Shown: in pieces, positions 8,620-17,382 of the stretch | How the letters are laid out: each line of letters begins with the position of its first letter | How positions within the stretch are numbered: position 1 is the stretch's first letter | Assembly (NCBI RefSeq): GCF_009455635.1 | Contig: NZ_QPER01000001.1 | Coordinates: 2,046,001 to 2,110,000, forward strand | Direction of reading: 5' to 3' | Source: Paraburkholderia agricolaris | Lineage (GTDB): Bacteria > Pseudomonadota > Gammaproteobacteria > Burkholderiales > Burkholderiaceae | Length of the DNA: 64,000 bases | The notes under the pieces: model-generated | Database searches by the model: none | The model's input: the letters and a program-made list of their open reading frames with translations, nothing else | Told to the model about the DNA's origin: nothing | Made by a program: the position numbers and the translations under genes

Positions 8620-9669
8620 ATGACGACCGCCGCAGACCCCCTTCCGCAACCGATTCGCTCCGATGTTCTGATCGTGGGTGCAGGCCCTGTGGGCCTTTTT
8701 GCCGCTTTCGAAGCGGGTGTGATCGGCCTGTCATGCCAGATTGTCGACGCGCTCGACAAGGTCGGCGGACAATGCACGGAGCTCTATCCGGACAAGCCGA
8801 TCTACGATATTCCCGCGATTCCGTCGTGTACGGCGCGTGAACTGGTCGAGCGTTTGCTGGTGCAATGCAAGCCCTTCGATGTCCCGATTCATCTGGAGCA
8901 ACGGGTCGAGTCGGTCGAGCAGCGCGACGACGGGCGCTGGACCGTGCATACCGATCGCGGCCTCGTATTCGACGTGGCGGCCATTCTGCTTGCCGCCGGT
9001 AATGGCGCGTTCGTCCCGCAAAAACTGGCGCTTGCCGAAGCCGTGCCGCTGGAGTCGCGTCACGTCCACTACAGCGTGCAACGTCTTGCCGATTTTGCCG
9101 GCAAGACCGTGGTGGTGGCGGGCGGCGGCGATTCCGCGCTCGACTGGGCGCTGGCCTTGCGCGAGGTCGCGCGGCGCGTGACGCTGGTGCATCGCCGCAA
9201 CGGTTTCAGCGCGGCCAATGCGAGCGCCGACGCGATGCGGCGGGCGGTCGAGGCCGGGGAGATGGATTTTGTCGTCGGCGCGATTGCGGGACTCAACGTC
9301 GAGAACGATGCGTTGCAATCGATCGCGCTGCGCCATATCGAAGGCGAGACGCAGCTCGACGCCGAGCAACTTGTCGTGCTGTACGGTCTGGTCGCCGATC
9401 TTGGACCGATCGCGCAGTGGAATCTGTCGATTCACGGCGGCCGCGTCGATGTGGATACATCCAACTATGAAAGCTCGCGGCCCGGCATTTTCGCGGTCGG
9501 CGACATCGCCAACTATCCGAACAAACAGAAGCTGATCCTGTCCGGTTTCCACGAGGCATCGCTAGCGCTGCGCAAGGCCTATGCGTACGCCTATCCGGAG
9601 AAGAAGCGGGTGCATGTCCATTCCAGCTACGACGCGAAGCTGGCGGAGAAGGTGGGGGCAGCGGCCTGA
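8620..9669 (+). CDS. Ferredoxin/flavodoxin--NADP+ reductase, thioredoxin-reductase-like
   Basis: This 349-residue FAD enzyme belongs to the TrxR-like (type 2) ferredoxin-NADP+ reductases. The FAD-binding fold starts at residue 13 with VLIVGAGPVGLFAAFEAG. The NADP-binding site is VVVAGGGDSALDWAL near residue 160. There is no CxxC redox pair of the kind found in thioredoxin reductase between these domains, and the C terminus has the FAD motif GIFAVGDIANY. ATG 8620 is the start; more upstream in-frame codons would add an unrelated extension. It is monocistronic as far as can be seen. Confidence 0.85.
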   Translation: MTTAADPLPQPIRSDVLIVGAGPVGLFAAFEAGVIGLSCQIVDALDKVGGQCTELYPDKPIYDIPAIPSCTARELVERLLVQCKPFDVPIHLEQRVESVEQRDDGRWTVHTDRGLVFDVAAILLAAGNGAFVPQKLALAEAVPLESRHVHYSVQRLADFAGKTVVVAGGGDSALDWALALREVARRVTLVHRRNGFSAANASADAMRRAVEAGEMDFVVGAIAGLNVENDALQSIALRHIEGETQLDAEQLVVLYGLVADLGPIAQWNLSIHGGRVDVDTSNYESSRPGIFAVGDIANYPNKQKLILSGFHEASLALRKAYAYAYPEKKRVHVHSSYDAKLAEKVGAAA

Positions 9670-10112
9670 ACCATTCTGTGGGTGGCGCAGGAGGGGCTGG
9701 CGCTGCGCTTGGTCCGACTGAGCCTGCCAGAGAGTTTCAGCGTCACGCAAAGCGTGGGGTTGGCCATTAAGTCGATCATTCTTTCCGGCCTCGCCACTGA
9801 CAAGATTCGGCCGCCGCGGGCCAGTCTAATTTTGTGCGGGTATTTGCGGGGGCAGTGGGAACGTCGCTTGCTACAACAGGTTGGAATGACCGCACGATCC
9901 TGCATCATGCGTGGCTCGCCGAGCAAATCAGTGTGAACAGGTCGAGCGTCGCAGCGGCGGCGGGCGCCGGGGGGCATTGACGTCCCGCGGCCATGCGCGG
10001 CGTCAAATATGGCTGTTTTCAGTGATCGAGGCGATAACGTGCCGGGTAACAGGCGAAACATGAAACTGAGCCGGTGTATGCTGTTTGAACATACCAAAAG
10101 ACTCTTTTCACC
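9670..10112. other. Gene-free stretch upstream of the hybrid kinase
   Basis: The region has several short open frames but none with a recognisable product, a good ribosome-binding site or codon use like the neighbours. It presumably holds the promoter of the kinase at 10113. No terminator with a U-tract was found after the reductase gene. Confidence 0.5.
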
Positions 10113-12071
10113 ATGAACGAAACTGAAGCCCGCTCCGCACGCGATAACAACGAGGCTGCCCATGTTTCGTCGGTGCCCGTGGCGAAGCCGCCCGTCGAGG
10201 TCGATTACTGGTCGCTGGTGCAGTCGATCGAGGACTACGCAATCTTTCTGCTGGACCCGACCGGGCATATCGTCAGTTGGAACGTCGGCGCGCAGAAGCT
10301 GAATGGTTACGCGGCGCACGAAATCATCGGCCAGCACTTCTCGCAGTTTTACACCGCCGAAGCCGTGGCGCGCGGCTGGCCGGATTACGAGTTGCAGCAG
10401 GCAGCGCTGATCGGCCGCTTCGAGGACGAGGGCTGGCGGGTTCGCAAAGACGGCACGATGTTCTGGTCGAACGTGGTCATCACGGCGGTACGCAACGAGG
10501 CGGGTGTGCTGACGGGTTTTGCCAAGATCACCCGCGACCTCACTGCACAGCGCGAGTATCTGGAGGCGTTGCGGCAGAGCGAGGAGCGCTTTCGTCTGCT
10601 GGTCGACAACGTGAGAGACTACGCGATTTTCATGCTCGATCCGGATGGTTACGTGGTGAGCTGGAACACAGGCGCCGCGCGTATCAAGGGCTATACACGC
10701 GAAGAAATCGTCGGCCGGCATTTTTCGACGTTCTACCTGCGCGAAGAAGTGGCAGCCGGCAAACCCGCGCGCGAACTGGCGATCGCGAGGCAGGTCGGCC
10801 GTGTCGAGGACGAAGGCTGGCGCGTGCGCAAGGACGGTACGACCTTCTGGGCCAACGTCAACATTACCGCCGTGTATGACGAATCGAACCGGTTGCGCGG
10901 TTTCGCCAAGGTGACACGCGATCTGACCGAACGCCGCGAGCGTGAGGAGCTGGAACGTTCGGGCGAGCGTATGCGCAAGTTTCTGGCCACGCTCGCGCAC
11001 GAGTTGCGCAATCCGCTTGCGCCAGTGCGTAACGCGATCGGTGTGATGCAACTCGAGGCGGGTATGAGTCCCACGCTGGCGCGCTCACGTGATCTGATCG
11101 ATCGTCAGGTCACGCATCTCACGCGCCTTGTCGACGATCTTCTCGACGTCGGCCGCATCATGTCGGACAAAGTCGAATTGCGTCTTGCACGTGTCGATCT
11201 GGTCGAAGTAGTGGCGCGCGCGATCGAAGCCGCGCGGCCGTTTACCGATTCGCGCTCGCAGAGCGTGGCGACGCAGATGCCGGCCGAGCCGCTTGTCGTG
11301 AGCGGCGACACCACGCGGCTTGTGCAAGTGCTGCAAAACCTGTTGCATAACGCGTCGAAATTTTCACCGTCCGGCAGCCGTATCGAGATATTGGGGCGAA
11401 TCGAGCCTCACATGGCGGTGCTGGAAGTGCGCGACCGCGGCCGCGGCATTCCTGTAGGTTCGCTCGATACGATCTTCGAGTTGTTCGTGCAGGAAAAGAG
11501 TGGGGAAAGCCTTGGCGAAGGTGGCCTCGGTATCGGCCTCACGTTGTGCAAATCGTTGATCGAAATGCATGGCGGCAGCATTATCGCGAGCAGTGCGGGC
11601 GAGGGATGCGGCAGTTCGTTCACACTCAGTTTGCCGCTTGCCGCGGCACCGGCCGAAACCCAGGTTGATCAGGCCGGTGTTGCGAGCACGGCGGTGGCGC
11701 CGTTACGAATTCTGCTAGTGGACGACAACCGCGACTCCGCCGACAGTCTTGCCATGCTGTTCGAACTCAAAGGCCACGAAGTCCGCATTGCCTACGACGG
11801 CGCGCAGGCACTCGATGTCGCGCCGCGCCTCGTACCCCACCTTGCCCTGATCGACCTCGCGATGCCAAAAATGGATGGTTTCGCGACGCTGGCGGCCTTG
11901 CGCGAGATGCCCGCGCTGGCCGGCACGGTGTTCGCCGCGATGACCGGCTTCGGGCACGCAAGCGATCGCGAGCGTACCCAGGCGGCCGGTTTTGACGCTC
12001 ATCTCGTCAAGCCCGTGGACCTCGCGCTGTTCGAGGCGTTGCTGGAACAGGCGGAAGCGCGGCGCGGGTAG
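10113..12071 (+). CDS. PAS-PAS hybrid sensor histidine kinase
   Basis: This 652-residue kinase has no predicted membrane segment and so should be cytosolic. Two similar PAS/PAC modules lie at about residues 30-150 and 160-280, both with the IVSWN/VVSWN...GRHFSxFY pattern. The HisKA phosphoacceptor is His296 in LATLAHELRNPL. The HATPase domain has its N box near LLHNASKF and the G2 box GEGGLGIGLTLCKSL. A C-terminal receiver domain starts near residue 528 (ILLVDDN) with phosphoacceptor Asp581 in LIDLAMPKMDG. No partner regulator is adjacent. The two PAS modules appear to be an internal duplication. The ligand or cofactor they sense cannot be read from sequence. Confidence 0.87.
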   Translation: MNETEARSARDNNEAAHVSSVPVAKPPVEVDYWSLVQSIEDYAIFLLDPTGHIVSWNVGAQKLNGYAAHEIIGQHFSQFYTAEAVARGWPDYELQQAALIGRFEDEGWRVRKDGTMFWSNVVITAVRNEAGVLTGFAKITRDLTAQREYLEALRQSEERFRLLVDNVRDYAIFMLDPDGYVVSWNTGAARIKGYTREEIVGRHFSTFYLREEVAAGKPARELAIARQVGRVEDEGWRVRKDGTTFWANVNITAVYDESNRLRGFAKVTRDLTERREREELERSGERMRKFLATLAHELRNPLAPVRNAIGVMQLEAGMSPTLARSRDLIDRQVTHLTRLVDDLLDVGRIMSDKVELRLARVDLVEVVARAIEAARPFTDSRSQSVATQMPAEPLVVSGDTTRLVQVLQNLLHNASKFSPSGSRIEILGRIEPHMAVLEVRDRGRGIPVGSLDTIFELFVQEKSGESLGEGGLGIGLTLCKSLIEMHGGSIIASSAGEGCGSSFTLSLPLAAAPAETQVDQAGVASTAVAPLRILLVDDNRDSADSLAMLFELKGHEVRIAYDGAQALDVAPRLVPHLALIDLAMPKMDGFATLAALREMPALAGTVFAAMTGFGHASDRERTQAAGFDAHLVKPVDLALFEALLEQAEARRG

Positions 12072-12269
12072 TGCGCTGCGGGCTGAAGTCAACGGCCGTG
12101 CTTCCTTCATACAAGCATGCTATGCGCCATCCTGAGCGCTATCACCCCTGAAATAGCTCGGCGTGTCCCGGCTGTTCGATCCCTGCGGCACGCCGCTTGC
12201 TGTTTGTCTGCACGCGCCGCTGCTATCCAAAGTCCGCGCGCATAGATCGAACTGCTTCAGGGAGGCACG

Positions 12270-13433
12270 ATGCTCGACACGCGCGATCGAGCGGCCAGCG
12301 CGAGTGCGCTGTCGCCGGAACGAATCAGCAGAACCCACACTCGCGATCCTCATTCGGGATTCACCTCGCAATCGACGGTGCGCTCTGCCGGGTCGCTGGA
12401 AGATTTTCTGCATCACACGTGTTTCGATACGGCAGACCCCGCCGCGCTGGGCGATGTTTTTCACGCGCTGATCGAACGGGGCTATGACCGTTTGCCCTGC
12501 GTGCCGTTGCCGGGGCGCGGGCACACGCTCGCACGCTGGCGCGCCTTGGCCACGGTTGCCGCGTACGATCTCAGTCTCGTCAAACTGTTCGAAGGCCATA
12601 CCGACGCGCTGGCGATTCTCGCCGAGTTGCACGGGCCCACGCCGTCCGTTGGCAGCCGCTGGGGAGTATGGGCGGCGGAGCCGCCTGACGCGCGCGTGCA
12701 GGCCAGCAAAGGTGCAAGTGGCGCTGACGATGCCGCGCAACTGACGCTGAACGGCACGAAAGCCTGGTGTTCGGGCGCGGGCGCGGTCAGTCACGCGCTC
12801 GTCACCGCATGGCTCGATGGCGAACCTGTGCTTGCAGCTGTCGCGATGGATCAGGCGTCGATTTCAATCGACACCTCGAAGTGGCAAGCCGTCGGTATGC
12901 AAGCCACCGCCAGTGCCGACGTTACCTTCAATCGGACCGCGGCCACGCTCGTGGGCGGCGCGCATGCTTACGTGCGCCGGCCGGGCTTCTGGCATGGCGG
13001 CGCCGGTATTGCCGCGTGCTGGTACGGCGCGGCATCGCAGATCGCGCGGACGCTGCGCGACGCATCCATGCAACGCGCCGACGAACATCGGCTTGCCCAC
13101 CTCGGCGCGGTCGACGTGGCCCTGGCGGGTGCCGCCGCCGTGCTGCGGGAAACCGCCGCTCATATCGACACGAACCCCCAGGCCGACGCTCAACCAGAAG
13201 CCATGCGCGTCCGTCTCGTCGTCGAGGAAGCGGCCACCGAGGTGATGGCCCACGCGACACGTACGCTCGGTGCCGCTCCGTTATGCCGCGATGCCAGCTT
13301 TGCCCGGGCGCTGGCCGACCTGCCGGTGTTCCTGCGGCAAAGCCATGCCGAACGCGATCTTGCCGCGCTCGGCGAACTGATCGTCAAAGCCGGGCCCGGC
13401 TCTGTTGCCGGAGGTGCGCCGTGGACGCTCTGA
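12270..13433 (+). CDS. Acyl-CoA dehydrogenase-like flavoprotein
   Basis: This 387-residue protein aligns by pattern with the acyl-CoA dehydrogenase family: an N-terminal helical part, a middle beta domain (LTLNGTKAWCSGAGAVSHALVTA, flavin-contact region) and a C-terminal helical bundle. A strong ribosome site (GGGAGG) precedes ATG 12270. It heads an operon with a NodS-like methyltransferase and a glycosyltransferase. Operons of this composition, usually with a PIG-L deacetylase as well, are known in Burkholderia and Pseudomonas, but their product is not established as far as I know. The reaction is therefore left open. Confidence 0.75.
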   Translation: MLDTRDRAASASALSPERISRTHTRDPHSGFTSQSTVRSAGSLEDFLHHTCFDTADPAALGDVFHALIERGYDRLPCVPLPGRGHTLARWRALATVAAYDLSLVKLFEGHTDALAILAELHGPTPSVGSRWGVWAAEPPDARVQASKGASGADDAAQLTLNGTKAWCSGAGAVSHALVTAWLDGEPVLAAVAMDQASISIDTSKWQAVGMQATASADVTFNRTAATLVGGAHAYVRRPGFWHGGAGIAACWYGAASQIARTLRDASMQRADEHRLAHLGAVDVALAGAAAVLRETAAHIDTNPQADAQPEAMRVRLVVEEAATEVMAHATRTLGAAPLCRDASFARALADLPVFLRQSHAERDLAALGELIVKAGPGSVAGGAPWTL

Positions 13434-13457
13434 CGCGATACGCGGAGGGCCGCTGAC
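13422..13457 (+). other. 11-codon ORF, possible vestige of a deleted PIG-L gene
   Basis: A GTG overlapping the end of the acyl-CoA dehydrogenase gene opens a reading frame of 11 codons whose TGA abuts the methyltransferase ATG. In comparable operons a PIG-L deacetylase gene occupies exactly this slot, with translational coupling at both ends. The tiny frame has the geometry expected if the body of that gene was removed in frame. This is an inference; the frame could also be meaningless. Confidence 0.3.
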
Positions 13458-14063
13458 ATGTCCTCCACAGCGATGTATTTCGACGAACTCTACCAAAGCA
13501 GCGACGACCCCTGGCACCTGCGCGAAGGCTGGTACGAGCACCGCAAGCGCTCGCTTACGCTTGCCCTGTTACCGCGTCCGCGTTATCGCAACGCGTTCGA
13601 GCCGGGCTGCGCGAACGGCGAATTGACGGCCGCGCTGGCAAGCCGATGCGACGCGCTGCTCGCAGCCGATCTGCACGAAACGGCCGTACGTCTTGCACGC
13701 GAACGGGTGGCCGGCTTGCCGCAGGTCTGTGTGGAACAGCGCAGGGTGCCGCAGCAATGGCCGACCGAGGCGGGACCGTTCGAGCTGATCGTGATCAGCG
13801 AACTTGCTTACTACCTCGATGCAGCCGATCTCGAAACATTGGCCGCGCGAATTGCCGCGTCGCTCACACCGGACGGCACGTTGCTCGCATGCCATTGGCG
13901 CCGGCCGTTTGCCGAAGCGCTCGCCTCCGCCGATGCCGCGCACGCGTTGTTCGATGCGCGCTGCGGCCTGTCGCGTCTCGCGCATCACGACGAAGCCGAT
14001 CTGCTGATCGACGTCTGGTCGTACGACGCGCGTTCAGTGGCGCAACGCGAGGGGCTCCTATGA
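13458..14063 (+). CDS. Class I SAM-dependent methyltransferase, NodS-like
   Basis: This 201-residue protein starts with the NodS-family pattern YFDELYQSSDDPWHLREGWYEHRKR. The SAM-binding motif I is FEPGCANGELTAALA at about residues 45-59, and the post-I acidic residue is in LLAADLHETAV. NodS methylates deacetylated chitooligosaccharide in Nod-factor synthesis. Here the acceptor is more likely the unknown product of this operon. Its stop overlaps the glycosyltransferase start (ATGA), showing translational coupling. Confidence 0.8.
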   Translation: MSSTAMYFDELYQSSDDPWHLREGWYEHRKRSLTLALLPRPRYRNAFEPGCANGELTAALASRCDALLAADLHETAVRLARERVAGLPQVCVEQRRVPQQWPTEAGPFELIVISELAYYLDAADLETLAARIAASLTPDGTLLACHWRRPFAEALASADAAHALFDARCGLSRLAHHDEADLLIDVWSYDARSVAQREGLL

Positions 14064-14714
14064 TCGGCGTGATCGTTCCGGCGCATAACGAAGAGGCCTT
14101 GCTGGCGCCGTGTCTTGCCGCGTTGATCGAAGCATCGCGCCATGCCGGTCTGGCCGGCGAGCCGGTGCGGATCGTTATCGTGCTCGATGCCTGCAACGAT
14201 TTTTTCCGGCGCGGTGGCACGTGCTTACGGTGTCGAGACATTGACGCTGAAGGTGCGCAACGTTGGCATTGCGCGCGCGACGGGTGCCGATTTTCTGCTG
14301 GCGGACGGCGCCCGCTGGCTCGCTTTCACCGATGCCGATAGCCGCGTGTCGCCGGGCTGGCTGGTCGCGCAGTTGTCGCTGGACACGGACGCAGTGTGCG
14401 GCTCGATTGCCGTCGACGACTGGGCCACGCATCCCCACAGCGTGCGCGAATATTTCCGCAAAACCTATGTGGACGCCGATGGCCACCGCCACGTGCACGG
14501 TGCGAATCTCGGCGTCTCGGCCGAAGCGTATCGACGGGCCGGCGGCTTCCCGCCGCTCACGTGCAGCGAAGACGTTGCGCTGGTCGACCGCCTGATCGCG
14601 ACTGGCGCCCGCATCGCGTGGAGCGCCGCACCGCGCGTGATCACGAGCGCGCGCACGGCGACGCGTGCTCGCGGCGGCTTCGGCGATACGCTCGCTGCAT
14701 TGGCGAGCGGCTAG
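14060..14714 (+). pseudogene. GT2-family glycosyltransferase, frameshifted
   Basis: The gene begins at ATG 14060 with MIGVIVPAHNEEALLAPCL, a GT-A N terminus, and runs to VLDACND. There it leaves frame at a run of six T (14200-14205). The downstream frame continues SGAVARAYGVETL and keeps the catalytic-type FTDADSRVSPGW, the HVHGANLGVS acceptor region and SEDVALVDRL. With one T removed the product is 217 residues, a plausible full length. It is the last gene of the acyl-CoA dehydrogenase operon. It is either a recent pseudogene or a homopolymer base-calling error. Confidence 0.78.
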
Positions 14715-14797
14715 CGCGCTGGGTGGTCCGGTTCAGGCTCGAGGAACGAAGTGGGCGCCGCCATTTGAGCCGCAAGACGGACTGAGGCGGAGGGACT

Positions 14798-16195
14798 TTA
14801 TCCTCGGCCGCCCCGCGAGATTTCTTCACCGGCGCCATGCGGCATGCGCAGCGTCACGGGAATCGACGCGAACGAGCACAGGCCCACCACCAGGAACGCG
14901 GGCCAGAAATCCGACCACGTGATGCTCGGATGGCCATGCAGTACGCGCGAAATCTGCAGCACGATACCGCCTATCGTCACGCCCAGGCCGAGCGACATCT
15001 GCTGCACTACGCTGCCGAGACTCGTGGCGCGCCCCACATCGCGGCTGGCGATTTCCGCGTAAGTCAGCGAGTTGAGACTCGTGAACTGCAGCGCCGGGAA
15101 GAAGCCGCCGAGCAAGACGACGAACCAGATGATCCAGGTCGGCGTGCCGGGAAAAAACAGTCCGCACGCCGCGATCGATATGCCTGAGAGCGCCGCGTTT
15201 ACCACCAGCACCGAACGGAAGCCGAAGCGGTGCAGCACGCTTGACGCGACCGTACGCATGAACATGCCGCCGAATGCGGACGCGCAGGTGATCAGGCCGG
15301 ACTCGAACGCGCTCATGCCGTGTCCTTCCTGCAGCATGAGCGGCAGCAGAAACGGCAACGCGCCGAGGCCGATACGAAACAACGATCCGCCGAGCACGCT
15401 CGCCTGGAACGTCGGCACTTTGAAAAAACGCAGATCTAGCAGCGGAAATTCGACGCGCTGCGCGTACACGACGTAGCCGAGAAGCAGAACGGCGCCGCTC
15501 GCGCACATGCCGAACGCGTTCTGATTCGAAATGAGCTCGCCGCCCACCAGCGACAGCCCGAGCAGAAGCAGCACCGCGCCGGCCGCCGACAGAAAGAAGC
15601 CGATCCAGTCGAGCGGGCCGGGATCCGGTTCGCGTGTATTGGCGATATAGCGGTTGGTCAGATAGATGCCGAGAATGCCGATCGGCACATTGATGAAGAA
15701 GATCAGACGCCAGTGCAGATAGGTGGTGATGAAGCCGCCGAGCAGCGGCCCGGCGGCCGGTCCGAGCAACGCGGGGACGCTCAGATAGTTCATCGCGCGG
15801 ATGAAGTCGGACTTGTGCACCACGCGGAAGATGATGATCCGCCCGACCGGCACCATCATCGCGCCGCCGACGCCTTGCACGAAGCGGGCGAGGGTGAAGG
15901 TGGGCAGTGAGTTCGACGCGGCGCACAACAGCGAGCCGCCCACGAAAATGCCGATCGCGGTACGGAAAACCGTGCGCGCGCCGAAGCGGTCAGCGAGCCA
16001 GCCGCATACCGGGATAAACACGCCGAGACCCAGCACGTAGCTCGTTACCGCGATTTTCAGCGTGACCGGATCGCGCCCGAAATCGCGCGCCATGGCGGGT
16101 AAGGCGGTGACGATCACATTCGCATCGACGCTTTCCATGAACATCGCACATGCGACGATAAGGGGCGCAATCAGAGCTTTCTCGACGACGGTCAT
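14798..16195 (-). CDS. DHA2-family MFS drug exporter
   Basis: This 465-residue membrane exporter has MESVDANVIVTALPAMARDF in TM1, motif A CGWLADRFGARTVFR near residue 63, and GPAAGPLLGGF near residue 146, all typical of the EmrB/QacA subgroup. It is convergent with the glycosyltransferase gene. It resembles the exporter at 56-1456 in length and motifs, so the two are probably paralogs. The substrate is unknown. Confidence 0.85.
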   Translation of the reverse strand: MTVVEKALIAPLIVACAMFMESVDANVIVTALPAMARDFGRDPVTLKIAVTSYVLGLGVFIPVCGWLADRFGARTVFRTAIGIFVGGSLLCAASNSLPTFTLARFVQGVGGAMMVPVGRIIIFRVVHKSDFIRAMNYLSVPALLGPAAGPLLGGFITTYLHWRLIFFINVPIGILGIYLTNRYIANTREPDPGPLDWIGFFLSAAGAVLLLLGLSLVGGELISNQNAFGMCASGAVLLLGYVVYAQRVEFPLLDLRFFKVPTFQASVLGGSLFRIGLGALPFLLPLMLQEGHGMSAFESGLITCASAFGGMFMRTVASSVLHRFGFRSVLVVNAALSGISIAACGLFFPGTPTWIIWFVVLLGGFFPALQFTSLNSLTYAEIASRDVGRATSLGSVVQQMSLGLGVTIGGIVLQISRVLHGHPSITWSDFWPAFLVVGLCSFASIPVTLRMPHGAGEEISRGGRG

Positions 16196-16394
16196 GGGGA
16201 GCAGGCGATCTGCGGCGGATGGCCGCAGGCAAAGGCGTCATTATTGCACCTGTACGGTGCGGATGGTTAATTGCGCGACGCCTGTGCGCCAACTGATGCC
16301 GCCCTTTTTCGAGATTGCGCGGGCCGCGGATGTCGGCCTCGCACAACATGCCGACAATGTTATTGATATTTGTTGCGGTGCGGCACGAGAAGAC

Positions 16395-16400
16395 TATAAT
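16395..16400 (+). promoter_or_regulatory. -10 element of the 50-residue protein gene
   Basis: A perfect TATAAT lies 41 bp upstream of the start of the small gene at 16441, with a TTGCGG hexamer about 16 bp before it as a weak -35. It is followed by an unusual AT-containing stretch (CCTAGGTATAAACCC) that covers the likely transcription start. Confidence 0.6.
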
Positions 16401-16440
16401 CGGGTTATTCCCTAGGTATAAACCCTATACAGGAGCCCGT

Positions 16441-16593
16441 CATGAACACTGCATCCAACACCGCTACCGTCCGCACCGCAACTGCCGCCAACACCACGTG
16501 GCTGGGCAAGCTCCGCGCCCTGGCTCTGCATGCGCTCAACCTGCATCTGCAAAACTGCGCGGTACTTGCCGAAGCGCATCGCCGCCCGCAGTA
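16441..16593 (+). CDS. Small hypothetical protein, 50 residues
   Basis: A 50-residue frame runs from ATG 16441 to TAA 16593. It is supported by a strong AGGAG 8 bp upstream of the start and a consensus TATAAT further up. The N-terminal half is Thr/Ala rich; the C-terminal half forms an amphipathic helix-like stretch with Leu, His and Asn (LGKLRALALHALNLHLQN). There is no signal peptide and no family I recognise. The gene is between a DHA2 exporter and a thioesterase remnant on the other strand. Confidence 0.6.
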
Positions 16594-16625
16594 AGCGTCG
16601 CACCAACGGCCGGTATTTATCGTTA

Positions 16626-16779
16626 CCGGCCCCGGAATCTCGAACACCAGACCGGTCGTCGTCGCGTGCGCGTAGAGCGTGCCGTCAGGGCCGACCTGGC
16701 GAGCTTCCGCCGTCGCCAGTTGCCGTCCGCAATAAATCACTTTGCCCTCGGCATGCACGCGCGGCATCACGGCTTTCAT
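16626..16779 (-). pseudogene. Remnant of a PaaI-type hotdog thioesterase
   Basis: About 50 codons on the minus strand read GKVIYCGRQLATAEARQVGPDGTLYAHATTTGLVFE (split here only by function: a strand ending YCGR, then LATAEAR, then LYAHATTT). This is the C-terminal part of a PaaI-like acyl-CoA thioesterase. The N-terminal two thirds with the catalytic Asn/Asp are missing upstream, so the fragment cannot be functional. It sits between two small genes. Confidence 0.6.
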
Positions 16780-16840
16780 TCAGGCAGCTTCCTGCCGCCT
16801 GCTCCGGGCTCGCAACGTCGGGAGCCCGGTCCTGCGAGCA

Positions 16841-16972
16841 TTAATCGCTGATGCGCGACGAAACCGGACGTTCTTTGGTCGCTCGCGCGGACAGTGCGCT
16901 GATCAGCAGCGCCATCGACACCAGTCCGACCAGATAGATACCCGCCATCACCCAATCCTGTTCTGCCATCAT
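16841..16972 (-). CDS. Small membrane protein, 43 residues
   Basis: A 43-residue frame from ATG 16972 (or 16969) to TAA has a clear ribosome site (GGGAG, 8 bp upstream). It encodes a single predicted transmembrane helix (IYLVGLVSMALLISALSA, about residues 12-29) followed by a basic, polar tail. Small one-TM proteins of this kind often modulate transporters or respond to envelope stress, but no family is recognised. Confidence 0.65.
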   Translation of the reverse strand: MMAEQDWVMAGIYLVGLVSMALLISALSARATKERPVSSRISD

Positions 16973-17382
16973 CGTTCTCCCTCAATTGCCGCCGTTCATG
17001 CTACGAAATCCCGGCATTGCGCCGTGCTATTGCTCTCGATTACGGCACGCGAAGCGAAAATCTTGATGGATAAAATCAGCCTTTAAATCAGTGCGCGATC
17101 GGTTGATTACGGCTGGGCGCCAAATCTTCGCCTCGTTATCTTCAATAAACGTTTAAAATCCCACCCCCTGTCGAGCCTCGCGGTCCGTATCGGCACGGCA
17201 ACCCAGTCGGCAACTTCGACCGTTTGACGGGCGCGGGTTGCGCCGTCATGCCACGAAGCGTGTTCGGCTTCATTTACCGATCCAGGTTAAAACCCGACGA
17301 ATTGAATGACATTGGCTAACAGTGTCAACCTTTTTAACGCTTTGCCGTTATCCATTTGTAATCGCCAGAGTAAGGCGACGCC
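16973..17382. other. Intergenic region upstream of mprF
   Basis: The stretch is more AT-rich than its surroundings and lies between the divergent small membrane protein and mprF. It should hold both promoters. No convincing palindrome, CTTAAG-type box or riboswitch was seen in it. Confidence 0.5.

Noticed and set aside
9682..9936. Plus-strand frame of 84 codons between the reductase and the hybrid kinase
   Set aside because: It has no ribosome site, no recognisable fold and composition unlike neighbouring genes.
9627..11051. 474-codon minus-strand frame across the reductase-kinase region
   Set aside because: It overlaps two clear genes on the other strand and shows no domain.
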